Source: Rhodospirillales bacterium
GTDB taxonomy: Bacteria > Pseudomonadota > Alphaproteobacteria > Rhodospirillales > Shumkoniaceae
Direction: 5' to 3'
NCBI GenBank assembly: GCA_018432935.1
Contig: JAHDSF010000016.1
Location: forward strand, 26,858-90,857
DNA: 64,000 bases
A program made the translations under genes and the position numbers. The notes beneath the pieces were generated by a model. The model did no database searches. It was not told where the DNA came from and worked only from the letters and a program-made list of their open reading frames with translations. Below, one piece after another: positions 47,006-55,536 of the stretch (position 1 is the first letter of the stretch; each line of letters begins with the position of its first letter).

Positions 47006-47956
47006 TTAGACGACATCCTTGAGCTGGATGTCGCGGGCGTACTGCGTATCGACGTCGATTCCCTCGACGGGGTTGGTCAGGATGCCGACCCCTTCGATTT
47101 CCGCTTCGATCACGTCGCCGGGATAGAAGGGACCGGAAGGAGGCGTCGCGGTGGTCACGACGTCGCCCGCCTCCAGGGTCATGAAGTTGGCGACGTAGGC
47201 GACAATCTCCTCGAACGAACGACGCATGTTCGAGGTGTTGGACTCGCATTCCACCTTGCCGTTGCGGCGGCGGATGGTGCGCAGCCCGTACAGGTTGGCC
47301 GGCATCGCATCGGGAGTGACGATCCACGGCCCCATCGGCGCGAACGTGTCCATGTTCTTGCCGAGCGGCTGCAGCTCGCGCTCGGTTGCCTCCAGCGAGC
47401 GGCCGGTGATGTCGTTGACGATGGTGTAGCCGAAAACGTGTTCGTTCACCTGGTCGGGGCGGATGCCGCGGCACGGGCGGGCCATCACGCAGGAGAACTC
47501 CCACTCGTGATAGAAGATGCCGTAGCCGTTCGGGATACGGATCGTCTCCTGGTGGCCGATCACCGCGGCAGGCGACTTCAGGAACATCAGCGGCACCGGC
47601 GACGGGGGCAGCCCGATCAGCTTGCGGTAATCTTCGTAGTTGCCGCCGACGCAAATCAGCTTGGGCGGGCGCAGCGGGGCGCGGAACCGTACCTCCGAGA
47701 CCGGCGTGACATAGGGGAGGGAGGCCAAGCCCGCTTCCCGCGCGTGGTCCAGCGCGGCCTCGGCCAGGGGCAGAGCAGCGCGCTCGATGAGGGCGAGCAG
47801 ATCGGATGGCAGCTCGGTGTCGGCCCGGCGTTCGGGGTAGGGCTCGCCGCGGGCCCGCAGCAGGCCGGCATAAGCGGCGTTGAGGTCGACCGCCATGTCG
47901 TTCTCGAACGCGACCAAGCGCCCAACCCCGGAAATCTCGACGCACCCGATCTTCAT
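47006..47956 (-). CDS. Fumarylacetoacetate hydrolase (FAH)-family protein
   Basis: A 316-residue FAH-fold enzyme. ATG 47956 has GGAAGC upstream. PPKLICVGGNYEDYRKLIG, the metal-ligand region GIFYHEWEFSCVMARPCRGI, FGYTIVNDITGRSLE and FYPGDVIEAEIEGVGILTNPV define the fold. Family members hydrolyse 2,4-diketo acids or act as hydratases or decarboxylases; some complete rhamnonate or xylonate pathways by cutting 2,4-diketo-3-deoxy acids. First enzyme gene after the IclR regulator. Confidence 0.88.
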   Translation of the reverse strand: MKIGCVEISGVGRLVAFENDMAVDLNAAYAGLLRARGEPYPERRADTELPSDLLALIERAALPLAEAALDHAREAGLASLPYVTPVSEVRFRAPLRPPKLICVGGNYEDYRKLIGLPPSPVPLMFLKSPAAVIGHQETIRIPNGYGIFYHEWEFSCVMARPCRGIRPDQVNEHVFGYTIVNDITGRSLEATERELQPLGKNMDTFAPMGPWIVTPDAMPANLYGLRTIRRRNGKVECESNTSNMRRSFEEIVAYVANFMTLEAGDVVTTATPPSGPFYPGDVIEAEIEGVGILTNPVEGIDVDTQYARDIQLKDVV

Positions 47957-47969
47957 GCCAGCTTCCTTT

Positions 47970-48785
47970 TTACGCAGCGTCTTCGAACGCGGGGGGTTCC
48001 GAGCACCCCAGCTTCTCGGAAATCCGGCGCGTCGCCGCAAGCAGGCGCTGCACCATGAAGCCGGTTGCATCTGAGCCCGACATACGATGAATCGGCCCAC
48101 CGATGCTGAGGCCGGCGACGACGGTCCCGGAGTGGTCGAAGATCGGGCCGGCGATGCAGGCCATATCGATCTCGCCCTCGCCGTAGGTGACGCAGTAGCC
48201 TCGCCGGCGCACCTTTTCGAGCTCCTGCCGGAGGACGTCGGGCGAGGTGATCGTCCGCTCCGTGTAACGGGTGAGCGTCAGCCTACCGATGATCGCCTGG
48301 CGGCGGTCTTCCGGCTGGAACGCCAGGAGCACTTTGCCAACGCTGGAGCAGTGAAGCGGCGCCGCCCGCCCGATTTTCGACATCGTGCCCAGCCCCCGCG
48401 GGGTATCGATCTTGTCGATGCAGACCGTGTTGTCGCCGCTGAGGATTGCCCAGTGGACCGCCTCCTGCACCTCCTGGGCAAGGTCGATCATGACCGGACG
48501 CGCGACGGAGTAGAGGTCGGTGGTGCGCAAGTAGGCGCTGCCTACCTCGAACGCCCCGAGGCCCAGCTTGTATTCCTTGGTGCCGGGCTTCCTTTCGAGG
48601 AAGCCGATGTTCTCGAGGGTCACCACGATCCGGTAGACGGTCGTGCGGTCGAGCCCCATCCGCTTCGCGATCTCGCCGACCCGCAGGCTCTCGTTGTCCT
48701 TCGCCAGGGCGCGCAAGATCGCGCAGGCGCGGACGATCGAGTTGATGTTGTAGCGGTCGGACGTTCCTGCCCCGATTTCGTTCAT
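47970..48785 (-). CDS. IclR-family transcriptional regulator
   Basis: A 271-residue regulator from ATG 48785. Winged helix: YNINSIVRACAILRALAKDNESLRVGEIAKRMGLDRTTVYRIVVTLENIGFLERKPGTKEYKLG. Effector domain: PLHCSSVGKVLLAF, RRGYCVTYGEGEIDMACIAGPIFDHSGTVVAGLSIGGP, as in other IclR proteins. It is at the head of the cluster on the same strand, 14 bases before the FAH gene, so it probably governs the whole unit and itself through the repeat array at 48801-48885. Confidence 0.93.
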   Translation of the reverse strand: MNEIGAGTSDRYNINSIVRACAILRALAKDNESLRVGEIAKRMGLDRTTVYRIVVTLENIGFLERKPGTKEYKLGLGAFEVGSAYLRTTDLYSVARPVMIDLAQEVQEAVHWAILSGDNTVCIDKIDTPRGLGTMSKIGRAAPLHCSSVGKVLLAFQPEDRRQAIIGRLTLTRYTERTITSPDVLRQELEKVRRRGYCVTYGEGEIDMACIAGPIFDHSGTVVAGLSIGGPIHRMSGSDATGFMVQRLLAATRRISEKLGCSEPPAFEDAA

Positions 48786-48800
48786 TATTATAACGGTTGT

Positions 48801-48885
48801 TTCAGTATTGCACTGAACGCTAACACCCGGCGGAAGGGGTGTCAAGATGCGTGCACTATCGCAACAACAGTTTCACTATTGCAAC
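48801..48885. promoter_or_regulatory. Repeat array upstream of the IclR gene
   Basis: Three related sites: CAGTATTGCAC at 48803-48813 (inside the inverted repeat TTCAG-N7-CTGAA, 48801-48817), CACTATCGCAAC at 48854-48865 and CACTATTGCAAC at 48874-48885. The last two are 20 bases apart, two helical turns. Such phased sites fit an IclR tetramer. Confidence 0.6.
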
Positions 48886-49009
48886 GCAACTGCCGTGGCT
48901 TGGTGGCCTGACCATGACCCAGAGCGGCCGCGACGTCAAGATCGCGCGCCGGGCTCGACGAACGACGATCCGGTGTCCTCAGGCGGCAGGGCGTGGGCTT
49001 TGGGTGCTG

Positions 49010-49348
49010 TCAGAGCGCGTCGAGATCGGTTTCGCCGGTGCGAATGCGCAGGGCCTTCTCGACGTCGAGGACGAAGACCTTGCCGTCGCCGATGCGGTCG
49101 GTCCTGGCCGCACGGGTAATGGCCTCGACGACGGCTTCGGCACGGTCATCGGGAACCACGATTTCCAGCTTGGCCTTGGGGACGAAATGAACCGTGTACT
49201 CGGCTCCCCGGTAAATCTCGGTTTGGCCCTTCTGGCGACCGAAGCCCTTGACCTCGGTGACCGTCATGCCGTCGATGCCCGCACTGGCGAGCGCCTCGCG
49301 TACCGCCTCCAGGCGGAACGGTTTGACAATGGCCACCACCATTTTCAT
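49010..49348 (-). CDS. glnK: P-II family nitrogen regulatory protein (GlnB/GlnK)
   Basis: Trimeric nitrogen/carbon signal protein of the usual 112 residues when started at ATG 49348 ([20 protein letters not shown]). The T-loop [22 protein letters not shown] keeps Tyr51, the uridylylation site, and the C-terminal signature [22 protein letters not shown] is intact. It binds ATP/ADP and 2-oxoglutarate and controls glutamine synthetase adenylylation, NtrB or AmtB. No amtB or glnA is adjacent, so which partner it serves is unclear. Confidence 0.95.
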   Translation of the reverse strand: MKMVVAIVKPFRLEAVREALASAGIDGMTVTEVKGFGRQKGQTEIYRGAEYTVHFVPKAKLEIVVPDDRAEAVVEAITRAARTDRIGDGKVFVLDVEKALRIRTGETDLDAL

Positions 49349-49487
49349 GGCGAACTCCATGGTCTCTCGTTCCGGCCGCGCGCCGGCCCTGCCAGTCAGG
49401 TGGCGACGGGGCAGCGTGAATGCGAGGCTGTGCGGCAGATTGAGGACGGAGGCCGCCAAGACCGGCGACCCCCGTCAGAGGCGAATC

Positions 49488-52139
49488 CTACAGGCTGGCC
49501 AGTCGGCGCAGCGCCTGCTGCAGCTTGTCCCGGGCCTGGCCGGCATCATCCCGGCGGGTCTTCTGCTCCTCGACCACCTCGGGCGGCGCCTTGGCCAGGA
49601 AGCCGGCGTTGCCGAGCTTGGCCTCCAGCTTGGCAATCTCGCCGTCGAGCTTGCCGATCTCCTTCTGCAGGCGGGCCGTCTCGGCGGCGACGTCGATCAC
49701 GCCGGCCAGCGGGATCAGAATGGTCGCCTCGTCGATGACGTCCTGAACCGAGCCCTTCGGCACCTCGCCGTCGACCAAGCCGGCCTCCGAAAGCCGGGCA
49801 AGCTGCGATATCAGCGCCCGGTAGGTGTCGAGACGGGCCTTGGTCGCCTCGCTGGCATCCTTGAGGAGAAGCGGGATGCGGGCCGCCGGCGGAACGCTCA
49901 TCTCGACGCGCACGGCGCGTACCTGGCTGATCAGGCGAACTACCCAATCGACCTCGGCGTTGGCCGCGTTGTCGATCAGCGCCGGATCGTAATCCGGCCA
50001 TGGAGTCAGCATCAGGGGGCGTTCGCGGACCGCGATCTTCTCCCAAAGCTCCTCGGTGATGTAGGGCATCACCGGGTGCAGCATCATCAGGATCCGGTCG
50101 AGCACCCAGGCCGTGGCAGCCCGCGTCTCGGCCGCCGTCGCAGGATCGCTCTCCTGTTGCAGCAGCGGCTTGGTGAACTCCAGGTACCAGTCGCAGAAGG
50201 TGCCCCAGGTGAAGTGGTAGAGCGCTTCCGCCGCTTCGTTGAAGCGGTAGGCGGCGATCGTCTCGGCCACTTGCCGCGCTGCTTCGGTGGTCTTGCCGAC
50301 GATCCAGCGATTGAGGGTATGGCGGCACGATTTCGGGTTGAACCCGGGTACCGGCTCGCAGCCGTTCATGCCGCAGAAGCGGGCGGCGTTCCACAGCTTG
50401 GTCGCGAAATTCCGGTAGCCCTCGACCCGGCTCTCGGACATTCGCACGTCGCGCCCCTGGACGGCCAGGGCGGTCATCGTGAAGCGCAGCGCGTCGGTGC
50501 CGTACTTGTCCATCAGCACCAGGGGATCGATGACGTTCCCCTTCGACTTGGACATCTTCTGGCCCTTCTCGTCGCGCACCAGGGCATGGATGTAGACGGT
50601 GCGGAACGGCACCTCCCCCATGAAGTGGAGGCCCATCATCATCATCCGGGCGACCCAGAAGAAGATGATGTCGAACCCGGTCACCAGGACGTCGGTCGGA
50701 TAATACCGGTCGAGCTCCGGCGTCTTGTCCGGCCAGCCGAGGGTCGAGAATGGCCACAGCGCCGACGAGAACCAGGTGTCGAGCACGTCGGTCTCGCGGG
50801 TCAGCGCGACGGTATGGCCGTAGTGCCGTTCGGCCGCCTGTTGCGCCTCGCCCTCTGTCTCCTCGACGAATACGTGGCCGTCGGGGCCGTACCAGGCGGG
50901 GATCTGGTGGCCCCACCAGATCTGGCGCGAGACGCACCACGGCTGGATGTTGCGCATCCACTCGAAATACGTGTTCTCCCACTGCTGCGGGACGAACTTG
51001 GTGCGGCCCGACTCGACGGCCTCGATCGCCGGCTTGGCCAGCGTCTTGGCGTCGACGAACCACTGGTCCATCAGCCACGGTTCGACCACCACGCCCGAGC
51101 GGTCGCCGTAGGGCAGGGTCATCAGGTTGTCCTCGACCTTCTCGAGGAGCCCCAAAGCCTCCATCTCCTGGACCGCCTTCTCGCGGGCGACGAAGCGGTC
51201 GAGCCCGCGGTAGCGTTCGGGCGTGTTCTCGTTCATGTGGGCCGAGGCGTCGAGGACGTTGATCATCGACAGGTTGTGCCGGCGCCCGACCTCGAAGTCG
51301 TTGAAGTCATGGGCGGGAGTGATCTTGACGGCGCCCGTTCCCTTCTCGGGGTCGGCGTGCTGGTCGGCGACGATCGGGATCGGCCGGTCGACGATCGGCA
51401 GGATCACGTTGCTGCCGATCAAATCCCGATAGCGCGGATCGTCGGGATGGACGGCGACCGCGGTATCGCCCAGCATCGTCTCGGGCCGCGTCGTCGCCAC
51501 CGTGACAAACGTGCCCGGCCGGCTCTCGACGGGGTACTTGAAGTACCACATCTTGCCCTTGTTCTCGCGCTGATCGACCTCAAGATCCGAGATCGCGGTC
51601 TGCAGCTTCGGGTCCCAGTTGACCAGCCGCTTGTCGCGATAGATCAGGCCTTGTTTGTAGAGGGTGACGAAGACCCGGCGCACCGCCGCCGACAGGCCCT
51701 CGTCCATGGTGAAGCGCTCGCGCGGCCAGTCGAGCGAGGCGCCCAGGCGGCGAAGCTGCCGGGTGATGGTGCCGCCGGATTCCTTCTTCCACGCCCAGAC
51801 CTGCTGGATGAACGCCTCGCGCCCGAGATCATGGCGGCTGATTCCCTTGGCTTCGAGCTGGCGCTCGACCACCATTTGGGTGGCGATGCCGGCGTGGTCG
51901 GTGCCCGGCTGCCACAGGGTGTCGCGGCCGCTCATGCGGTGGTAGCGGATCAGGATGTCCTGCAGCGTGAAAGTCAGGGCATGCCCCATATGGAGGCTGC
52001 CGGTCACGTTCGGCGGCGGGATCATGATCGTGTACGGCACCTGGTTGGAGTCCGGGTGGGCCCCGAAGGCACCGGAGGACTCCCATGCGGCGTAAATGCG
52101 TTCCTCGACCGTTTCCGGCCGGTAGGTCTTGTCCAGCAT
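49488..52139 (-). CDS. valS: Valyl-tRNA synthetase
   Basis: Charges tRNA-Val, 883 residues, class I. The HIGH motif is PPPNVTGSLHMGHAL (HMGH at 50-53) and the KMSKS motif is KMSKSKGNVIDP near residue 528. The editing domain carries TRPETMLGDTAVAVHPDDPRY, and TDHAGIATQMVVER is typical of ValRS. The C-terminal coiled coil (EIGKLDGEIAKLEAKLGNAGFLAKAPPEVVEEQKTRRDDA) binds tRNA. Full-length. Followed on the minus strand by P-II, and preceded by the popZ-like gene as in many alphaproteobacteria. Confidence 0.98.
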   Translation of the reverse strand: MLDKTYRPETVEERIYAAWESSGAFGAHPDSNQVPYTIMIPPPNVTGSLHMGHALTFTLQDILIRYHRMSGRDTLWQPGTDHAGIATQMVVERQLEAKGISRHDLGREAFIQQVWAWKKESGGTITRQLRRLGASLDWPRERFTMDEGLSAAVRRVFVTLYKQGLIYRDKRLVNWDPKLQTAISDLEVDQRENKGKMWYFKYPVESRPGTFVTVATTRPETMLGDTAVAVHPDDPRYRDLIGSNVILPIVDRPIPIVADQHADPEKGTGAVKITPAHDFNDFEVGRRHNLSMINVLDASAHMNENTPERYRGLDRFVAREKAVQEMEALGLLEKVEDNLMTLPYGDRSGVVVEPWLMDQWFVDAKTLAKPAIEAVESGRTKFVPQQWENTYFEWMRNIQPWCVSRQIWWGHQIPAWYGPDGHVFVEETEGEAQQAAERHYGHTVALTRETDVLDTWFSSALWPFSTLGWPDKTPELDRYYPTDVLVTGFDIIFFWVARMMMMGLHFMGEVPFRTVYIHALVRDEKGQKMSKSKGNVIDPLVLMDKYGTDALRFTMTALAVQGRDVRMSESRVEGYRNFATKLWNAARFCGMNGCEPVPGFNPKSCRHTLNRWIVGKTTEAARQVAETIAAYRFNEAAEALYHFTWGTFCDWYLEFTKPLLQQESDPATAAETRAATAWVLDRILMMLHPVMPYITEELWEKIAVRERPLMLTPWPDYDPALIDNAANAEVDWVVRLISQVRAVRVEMSVPPAARIPLLLKDASEATKARLDTYRALISQLARLSEAGLVDGEVPKGSVQDVIDEATILIPLAGVIDVAAETARLQKEIGKLDGEIAKLEAKLGNAGFLAKAPPEVVEEQKTRRDDAGQARDKLQQALRRLASL

Positions 52140-52227
52140 CGCTGAACCGTCCTTTGCGCTAGTTCACGACGTCGAGGCGGCGCGCTGGCTGGCGCCGCCC
52201 CCGATCAACCAAATCCGCGGACCGGCG

Positions 52228-52848
52228 TCAATCCTCCAGACGCTCGGCGCGGTTGATCATCAGGTCGATCTCTTTCTTGACGAGCCGCTCGATGAGGTAC
52301 GGAAGGTTGCGGTCCAGCCATTCCTTCAGCAGCGGCTTCAGGATTTCGCGTACCATGCCTTCGAGCGTAACCGCCCGGGGGCCTCCCACCGTGAGATCGC
52401 GACGATCGAGGATGGCGCGCGCCAGTTCGGCCAGCGCGTCGGTCGAGGCGCGCGCCGCCGGCTCGGACAGGAGCTGATCGCGGGTCATCATCTCGGGCGT
52501 CAACTCGAGCACGTTCTCCTCATCCCGCTCGGGTTCCGGCTCGGGCTCAGGCTCAGGCTCGGGTTCGGGCCAAGCCTGAGGTTCCGGCTCGGGAGGCTCC
52601 GGCTCTGGCTCGGCCACCATCACCGGCTCCGGCTGCGGAGGCGGCGGTGGTGGAGGCGGCGGCGGAGGAGGCGGCGGAGGAGGCGGCGGAGGCGGCGGAG
52701 GCGCGGCCTTGGCGGGAGCCGGCTCGGGCTTCGGCTGCGGCTTCTTCTCCTCGCTGTCCTCCGACAGGATCCGCCGGATGGAAGCCAGGATGTCTTCCAT
52801 CGACGGTTCTTGCTGGGATTGGTCGGAGGTCGGAGTCTGATTAGCCAT
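52228..52848 (-). CDS. popZ: DUF2497 / PopZ-like polar organising protein with 22-residue proline run
   Basis: A 206-residue probable pole-organising scaffold. The N-terminal recruiter helix matches PopZ (SMEDILASIRRILSEDSEE). Next comes a Pro/Glu-rich disordered linker with an uninterrupted run of 22 prolines followed by PEPEPE-type repeats, then a C-terminal oligomerisation helix block (LEGMVREILKPLLKEWLDRNLPYLIERLVKKEIDLMINR). Caulobacter PopZ has the same order with a Pro/Asp/Glu-rich linker but no such pure proline run. ATG 52848 is chosen. Confidence 0.9.
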   Translation of the reverse strand: MANQTPTSDQSQQEPSMEDILASIRRILSEDSEEKKPQPKPEPAPAKAAPPPPPPPPPPPPPPPPPPPPPPQPEPVMVAEPEPEPPEPEPQAWPEPEPEPEPEPEPERDEENVLELTPEMMTRDQLLSEPAARASTDALAELARAILDRRDLTVGGPRAVTLEGMVREILKPLLKEWLDRNLPYLIERLVKKEIDLMINRAERLED

Positions 52849-52889
52849 GTTCACTCGTTCCCGGTTTGCAGCCGAGGTCCGCAGGACGC

Positions 52890-54263
52890 CTACTTGATCC
52901 CTTCATCGATGCCGAACCACTTGTCGTCGACGGCATCATAGTGCACTTGCGGATCATAGTAGTCCACCGGCAGATTGAGGTGCTGCGCGGACATCTGGCC
53001 GATTGCCGACAGCACGTCGTAGACGGCCACGACGTGGTCACGCTGTGCCGTCACCAGGTTCACCCGCGCGATCAGCAGCTCCTGCTCGGCGTCGAGGACG
53101 TCGAGCACGGTGCGCGATCCGACCTCGGCCTCGCGCTGCACACCCTCGAGGGCGATCTGGGCGGCGTCGATCTGCGACCGCAGGGACCGGATTCGTGCGC
53201 GCGCCGTTTCCAGCGCCTCCCACGACCGGGTTGCCGCCTGGATGGCGTCGCGCCGCTCGATGTCGATCTGGTGGCGGTCCTCGGCGACGACCTGGCGAGC
53301 CTGTCGGCCGCGCGAGAACTCGGCCCCCTGCTGGTAGATCGGCACGCTGAGGACGACCCGTGCCGAGGCGATCTGCTGCGAGATGTCTTCGGCGCTCTGC
53401 TGGAAGCCCTTCGAGAGGTCGCCGCGCAGCGAGAGCGTCGGCAGACGTTCGCCGTCAACCACCCGGACATTGTCGCGCGAGGCTTTCTCGTCGTATTCGG
53501 CGGCGATGACGCTGGGGTTCGAAGTCACGGCGATGCGGGACGCCTGCTCGGCATCGGTGGGCAGCGTCGCCGACGGCGTCGGGGCGACCAGGTCGACCGG
53601 CGCCTCGCCGACGATGTTGCGGTAGGCCGCCCGCGAGGCTTCGAGGTTGCCCTCCGCCTGGATGCGGTCGGCGGTCGCACCGACCCAGCGCGATTCGGCC
53701 TGGGCGACGTCGGTCCGCGTGATTTCGCCTACCTGGAAGCGGTCGCGCGCAGCCTCGAGCTGCCGGCGCAGCACCTGCTCGTTGTTGATGTTGAGCTCGA
53801 GCACGGCCTGGTCGCGGACCACGTTCATGAACGCCTGGACGGCGGTGAACAGCACCTGCTGCTCGGCTTCCTGCAGCCGCGCCCGCCCGGCCAGCACCTG
53901 GTTCTTGGCGCGTTCGATCTGCGCCACCGTGCGGAAACCCCGGAACAGGGGCTGCTCGGCTGTCAAGGCGAAGCTGTTCGGTTCGCGATGCTGACTGCGG
54001 TCGGCTCCGGCGGCGGCCTCGCCGCCGGTCTTGACGCTCTGCCATCCGTAATCGGTCGAGAAGCTGACGCTGGGCCGCCAGTTCGCCCGCGCCTGGGACA
54101 CCAGCTCGTCGGTGGCGCGGAGATTCGCACGCTGGGCGGCGAGCGTCGGGTTGTTGTTGTAGGCTGCCGCCAGCGCATCCTGCAGCGTGGTCGCTGCATC
54201 GGCCGTGCCGCCCAGGACGGCCAGCACCGACCCGGCCATGAAAGCGGTGATTCGTGTCTTCAT
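52890..54263 (-). CDS. tolC: TolC-family outer-membrane efflux protein
   Basis: Outer-membrane channel of type I secretion or RND efflux systems. ATG 54263 (MKTRITAFMAGSVLAVLGGTADAA) gives a signal peptide and a 457-residue protein. TTLQDALAAAYNNNPTLAAQRANLRATDE and its structural repeat in the second half, TRTDVAQAESRWVGATADRIQAEGNLEASRAAYRNIVG, VPIYQQGAEFSRGRQARQVV and VLDVLDAEQELLIARVNLVTAQRDHVVAVYDVLSAIG are typical. No inner-membrane partner genes are adjacent. Confidence 0.94.
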   Translation of the reverse strand: MKTRITAFMAGSVLAVLGGTADAATTLQDALAAAYNNNPTLAAQRANLRATDELVSQARANWRPSVSFSTDYGWQSVKTGGEAAAGADRSQHREPNSFALTAEQPLFRGFRTVAQIERAKNQVLAGRARLQEAEQQVLFTAVQAFMNVVRDQAVLELNINNEQVLRRQLEAARDRFQVGEITRTDVAQAESRWVGATADRIQAEGNLEASRAAYRNIVGEAPVDLVAPTPSATLPTDAEQASRIAVTSNPSVIAAEYDEKASRDNVRVVDGERLPTLSLRGDLSKGFQQSAEDISQQIASARVVLSVPIYQQGAEFSRGRQARQVVAEDRHQIDIERRDAIQAATRSWEALETARARIRSLRSQIDAAQIALEGVQREAEVGSRTVLDVLDAEQELLIARVNLVTAQRDHVVAVYDVLSAIGQMSAQHLNLPVDYYDPQVHYDAVDDKWFGIDEGIK

Positions 54264-54321
54264 TGCGCCCCTACCTCTTCCCCCGCGCGTCGCGCCGAGG
54301 ATAACCGCCTCGGGCACTGTT

Positions 54322-54356
54322 TGCAAAGTGAAGGAATCCTGCAAAGTGAAGGAATC
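54322..54356. repeat. 18-base-period tandem repeat containing GANTC, upstream of tolC
   Basis: TGCAAAGTGAAGGAATC occurs at 54322-54338 and again at 54340-54356. Each unit ends in GAATC, a CcrM site. It lies about 60-95 bases upstream of the tolC start codon, so it may be a duplicated binding site or a methylation-sensitive promoter element. Confidence 0.6.
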
Positions 54357-54380
54357 GAATGGCTGACGGCCCGTCGCGGG

Positions 54381-55037
54381 TCAGAACACGAACTCCGGCC
54401 GCCGCAGGAATCCGGGCAGGAACGGCGGCGAGGCGTCGAACACCTCACGCCGCGATACCGTGCCCTTCAGTTTCTCGAACACGACGCCCTTGCCGGGCGT
54501 GAGATGGTCGCGCCGCATTACGCACGACAGCCTGCCGCCCTCGGCGAGCTGTTCGGCAAGCGCGCGAGGAATCTCCGACGCGGCGCCGCAGATGACGATG
54601 GCGTCGAACGGCGCCTGCTTTGGAGCCCCTTCCTCCAGGCGGCCCTGAACGACGGCGACATTGTCGACGGCGAGCTTCTGCAGGTTGGCTTCGGCGGCGG
54701 CGACCAGGGCGGCGTCGCACTCCACGGCCACCACTGCGGCGGCAATCTTGCCCAGGACTGCCGACGAGTAGCCGGTCGCGCAGCCGATGTCGAGGACGAC
54801 GTCGGTCGGCTTGATGGCGGCCGCGTTGACGATCTTGGCCAGCACCAGCGGCTCCAGCAGGCAGCGGCCCTCGCCGACCATGACATCGTCGTCGACGTAG
54901 GCGACACCCTGCAGCCCCTTGGGCACGAACAGTTCGCGCGGAATGCTGCCCATCGCCTCCAGCAGGGCCGGGTCGTCGATACGGTTCGGCGTGATCTGGT
55001 TGTCGATCATGCGGCGGCGCGCTGCGGCGAAATCCAT
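54381..55037 (-). CDS. Protein-L-isoaspartate O-methyltransferase homologue (second copy)
   Basis: A 218-residue Pcm-like methyltransferase from ATG 55037 (MDFAAARRRMIDNQITPNRIDDPALLEAMGSIPRELFVPKG), with GGAGGAG upstream. SAM motif I is VVLDIGCATGYSSAVLGKIA. It lacks the HxQTIS-type substrate loop of the first copy (GEGRCLLEPLVLAKIV instead), as is usual for this alphaproteobacterial subgroup that sits upstream of tolC; its substrate may therefore not be isoaspartate. Confidence 0.88.
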   Translation of the reverse strand: MDFAAARRRMIDNQITPNRIDDPALLEAMGSIPRELFVPKGLQGVAYVDDDVMVGEGRCLLEPLVLAKIVNAAAIKPTDVVLDIGCATGYSSAVLGKIAAAVVAVECDAALVAAAEANLQKLAVDNVAVVQGRLEEGAPKQAPFDAIVICGAASEIPRALAEQLAEGGRLSCVMRRDHLTPGKGVVFEKLKGTVSRREVFDASPPFLPGFLRRPEFVF

Positions 55038-55201
55038 CGGCTCCTCCGTGGGGTCGCTTCCCGTCTTATAGTCATGGCGGGCGAAGGATACAATCCGACC
55101 TTGCGGGCTAAGGATGCGCTTGACCGGGCAGCGCCAATTGACATAAGTTCCGGTCCTCCGCGGCGGGACGCCCCGGCGCGGAGCCTGGACGCGACGGGAT
55201 C

Positions 55202-55275
55202 GGCGCGGTGGCGGAGTGGCTACGCAGCGGCCTGCAAAGCCGTGCACGCCGGTTCGATTCCGGCCCGCGCCTCCA
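55202..55275 (+). tRNA. tRNA-Cys (anticodon GCA)
   Basis: Full cloverleaf. The acceptor GGCGCGG pairs with CCGCGCC, followed by discriminator T and an encoded CCA. The anticodon loop CTGCAAA places GCA at 55234-55236, and the T arm contains GGTTCGATTCC. The U73 discriminator is a cysteine-tRNA identity element. Confidence 0.95.
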
Positions 55276-55283
55276 GTCTCTGA

Positions 55284-55359
55284 TCCGGCGTAGCTCAGCA
55301 GGTAGAGCAAGCGGCTGTTAACCGCTGGGTCGTAGGTTCGAGTCCTACCGCCGGAGCCA
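55284..55359 (+). tRNA. tRNA-Asn (anticodon GTT)
   Basis: The acceptor TCCGGCG pairs with CGCCGGA, discriminator G, encoded CCA. The anticodon stem AGCGG/CCGCT flanks the loop CTGTTAA with GTT at 55317-55319; the T arm has GGTTCGAGTCC. It starts 8 bases after tRNA-Cys, so the two are surely one transcript. Confidence 0.96.
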
Positions 55360-55365
55360 ATCAAA

Positions 55366-55399
55366 GAAGGCCAGCAATCCGAAGGGGTTGCTGGCCTTC
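55366..55399 (+). terminator. Terminator hairpin of the tRNA operon
   Basis: GAAGGCCAGCAA at 55366-55377 and TTGCTGGCCTTC at 55388-55399 form a perfect 12-bp stem with a 10-base loop, 6 bases after the tRNA-Asn CCA. The T-run after it is minimal. Confidence 0.8.
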
Positions 55400-55536
55400 T
55401 GCGTTGTGCGGTCCCGGAGGGTCGGCCTTGATCCGGCGCGGCGGCGGACCGAACTATCCGTCCATTCAGCCAACGAATCGCCCATGTCGGACCTGGGCGG
55501 TTTCGTTCGTCCTCGGGACAGACGGGAAGGACGCCG

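Noticed and set aside
49248..52145. A 965-residue plus-strand frame opposite valS
   Set aside because: Antisense shadow: the valS frame carries HIGH and KMSKS motifs and full length, and the opposite frame has no family resemblance.
52635..52710. Triplet repeat near 52.6 kb as non-coding microsatellite or CRISPR-like array
   Set aside because: The repeats are in frame and encode the proline run of the PopZ-like protein; there are no spacers of constant length.
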